NCBI GenBank assembly: GCA_021299675.1
Contig: JAJTIF010000285.1
Location: forward strand, 1 to 22,158
Reading direction: 5' to 3'
DNA from: Pseudomonadota bacterium
GTDB lineage: Bacteria > Bdellovibrionota > Bacteriovoracia > Bacteriovoracales > Bacteriovoracaceae
Length of the DNA: 22,158 nt
This document shows positions 21,725-22,158 of this stretch, piece by piece; positions within the stretch are counted from its first letter, which is position 1, and the number at the start of each line of letters is the position of its first letter. The position numbers were made by a program, and so were the translations under genes. The notes below the pieces were generated by a model. That model had not been told where the DNA came from. It did no database searches and worked only from the letters and a program-made list of their open reading frames with translations.

Positions 21725-22158
21725 ATGAAAACGTTACTACTGGCTGCTGCGGCGTTCTTGATGCTCGCATCAAATCATTCAAAAGCTTCGCTGCTGATCG
21801 AGCCCCTCATCGGCTATAACTTAACCTCAAAAATCAGTGATGAGAATGGAGGAGGCGGACGTGCTTTCGGTGGTCGACTCGGGTATCAAAACCTTGGACT
21901 TCAGTTGGGCGTTGATTACCTCAATAGCACCATGGAAATCGATGACGTCAAAGATTTTGGAGTCAACGATTACGCAGCTTTCGTAGGTTATAAATTCCCC
22001 ATTCTTCTGCGAGTTTATGCGGGTTACATTTTTTCTTCAGCCGGCGAAGGCACAGTAGCTACTGTTAAGAGAAAATATGAGGACGGTTCAGGACAAAAGT
22101 TCGGGGTGAGTTTTACCGGTCTTCCATTCGTGAACATCAACTTTGAATACAGAACTCT
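21725..22158 (+). CDS. Outer-membrane beta-barrel protein (3' end beyond window)
   Basis: An ATG at 21725 opens a frame that runs without a stop to the end of the window (144 complete codons). GGAGG at 21715-21719 lies five bases upstream, and TATAAT at 21702-21707 may be its -10 box, without a clear -35. The product starts with a signal peptide (MKTLLLAAAAFLMLASNHSKAS). Alternating amphipathic strands follow (LIEPLIGYNLTSKI, AFGGRLGYQNLGLQLGVDYL, DYAAFVGYKFPILLRVYAGYIF), with a Gly-rich loop, as in small OmpA/OmpX-like barrels. Ligand and role are unknown. Confidence 0.85.
   Translation, partial: MKTLLLAAAAFLMLASNHSKASLLIEPLIGYNLTSKISDENGGGGRAFGGRLGYQNLGLQLGVDYLNSTMEIDDVKDFGVNDYAAFVGYKFPILLRVYAGYIFSSAGEGTVATVKRKYEDGSGQKFGVSFTGLPFVNINFEYRT

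Noticed and set aside
1..22158. CRISPR arrays, IS elements, prophage genes or tRNA/rRNA genes
   Set aside because: Reading through the intergenic gaps showed no regular direct repeats, transposase or integrase frames, or structural RNA sequence; nearly all space is coding.

Overview
The window comes from a Gram-negative bacterium with moderate G+C. It encodes an outer membrane with beta-barrel proteins, many lipoproteins with lipoboxes, both lipoprotein-maturation enzymes (LspA, Lgt), ETF-linked acyl-CoA oxidation and a sigma-54 activator. The gene mix (Lys-C-type secreted protease, outer-membrane barrel family known from deltaproteobacteria, Lgt of the GCFLAGCCYG type, many small orphan lipoproteins) suggests Bdellovibrionota, probably Bacteriovoracales-like. 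This is an inference from gene content; no marker gene (rRNA, ribosomal protein) is present. Gene density is very high and the longest non-coding stretch is about 180 bp. No tRNA, rRNA, IS element, CRISPR array or phage gene was seen.

Layout. (1) 1-1590: tail of a gene with a winged-helix-like C terminus, a small ribbon-helix-helix-like gene with its own sigma-70 promoter, then a membrane-anchored orphan protein behind a textbook sigma-54 promoter, closed by a bidirectional terminator. (2) 1594-7527, minus strand: a secreted Lys-C-like serine protease, then an operon read from 7527 down: outer-membrane barrel, tiny LptM-like lipoprotein (TTG start), folK, acyl-CoA dehydrogenase, etfB, etfA. 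(3) 7650-13718, mainly plus strand: deoxynucleoside kinase, LysM lipoprotein, a lipoprotein resembling an M48 metallopeptidase with a lost zinc site, an AmgK-MurU pair for peptidoglycan-sugar salvage, an antisense ferredoxin wedged in behind them, a membrane PilZ-like protein, an orphan lipoprotein and an orphan cytosolic protein. (4) 13717-14815, minus strand: a BFD-type [2Fe-2S] protein and an endonuclease IV-like TIM barrel. (5) 14994-20399, plus strand: one tight operon of an HtpX-like membrane protein without catalytic residues, CHASE2 histidine kinase, NtrC-type sigma-54 response regulator, lspA and lgt. (6) 20467 to the end: a membrane protein ending in a signal-peptidase-I-like domain without the catalytic Ser/Lys, and the start of an outer-membrane barrel gene.

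How the genes may work together. The most striking theme is envelope surveillance. Three proteins keep the scaffold of a known peptidase family but have lost the catalytic residues: M48 lipoprotein, HtpX-like, and S26-like. One of them overlaps the gene of a CHASE2 kinase, whose partner regulator should activate sigma-54 promoters; a perfect -24/-12 element occurs in the same window before a membrane-anchored orphan. LspA and Lgt in that operon mature the lipoproteins that are abundant here. A working hypothesis is that the pseudo-HtpX is an input or scaffold subunit of a sigma-54 envelope-stress circuit. The sequence supports the architecture, not the mechanism.
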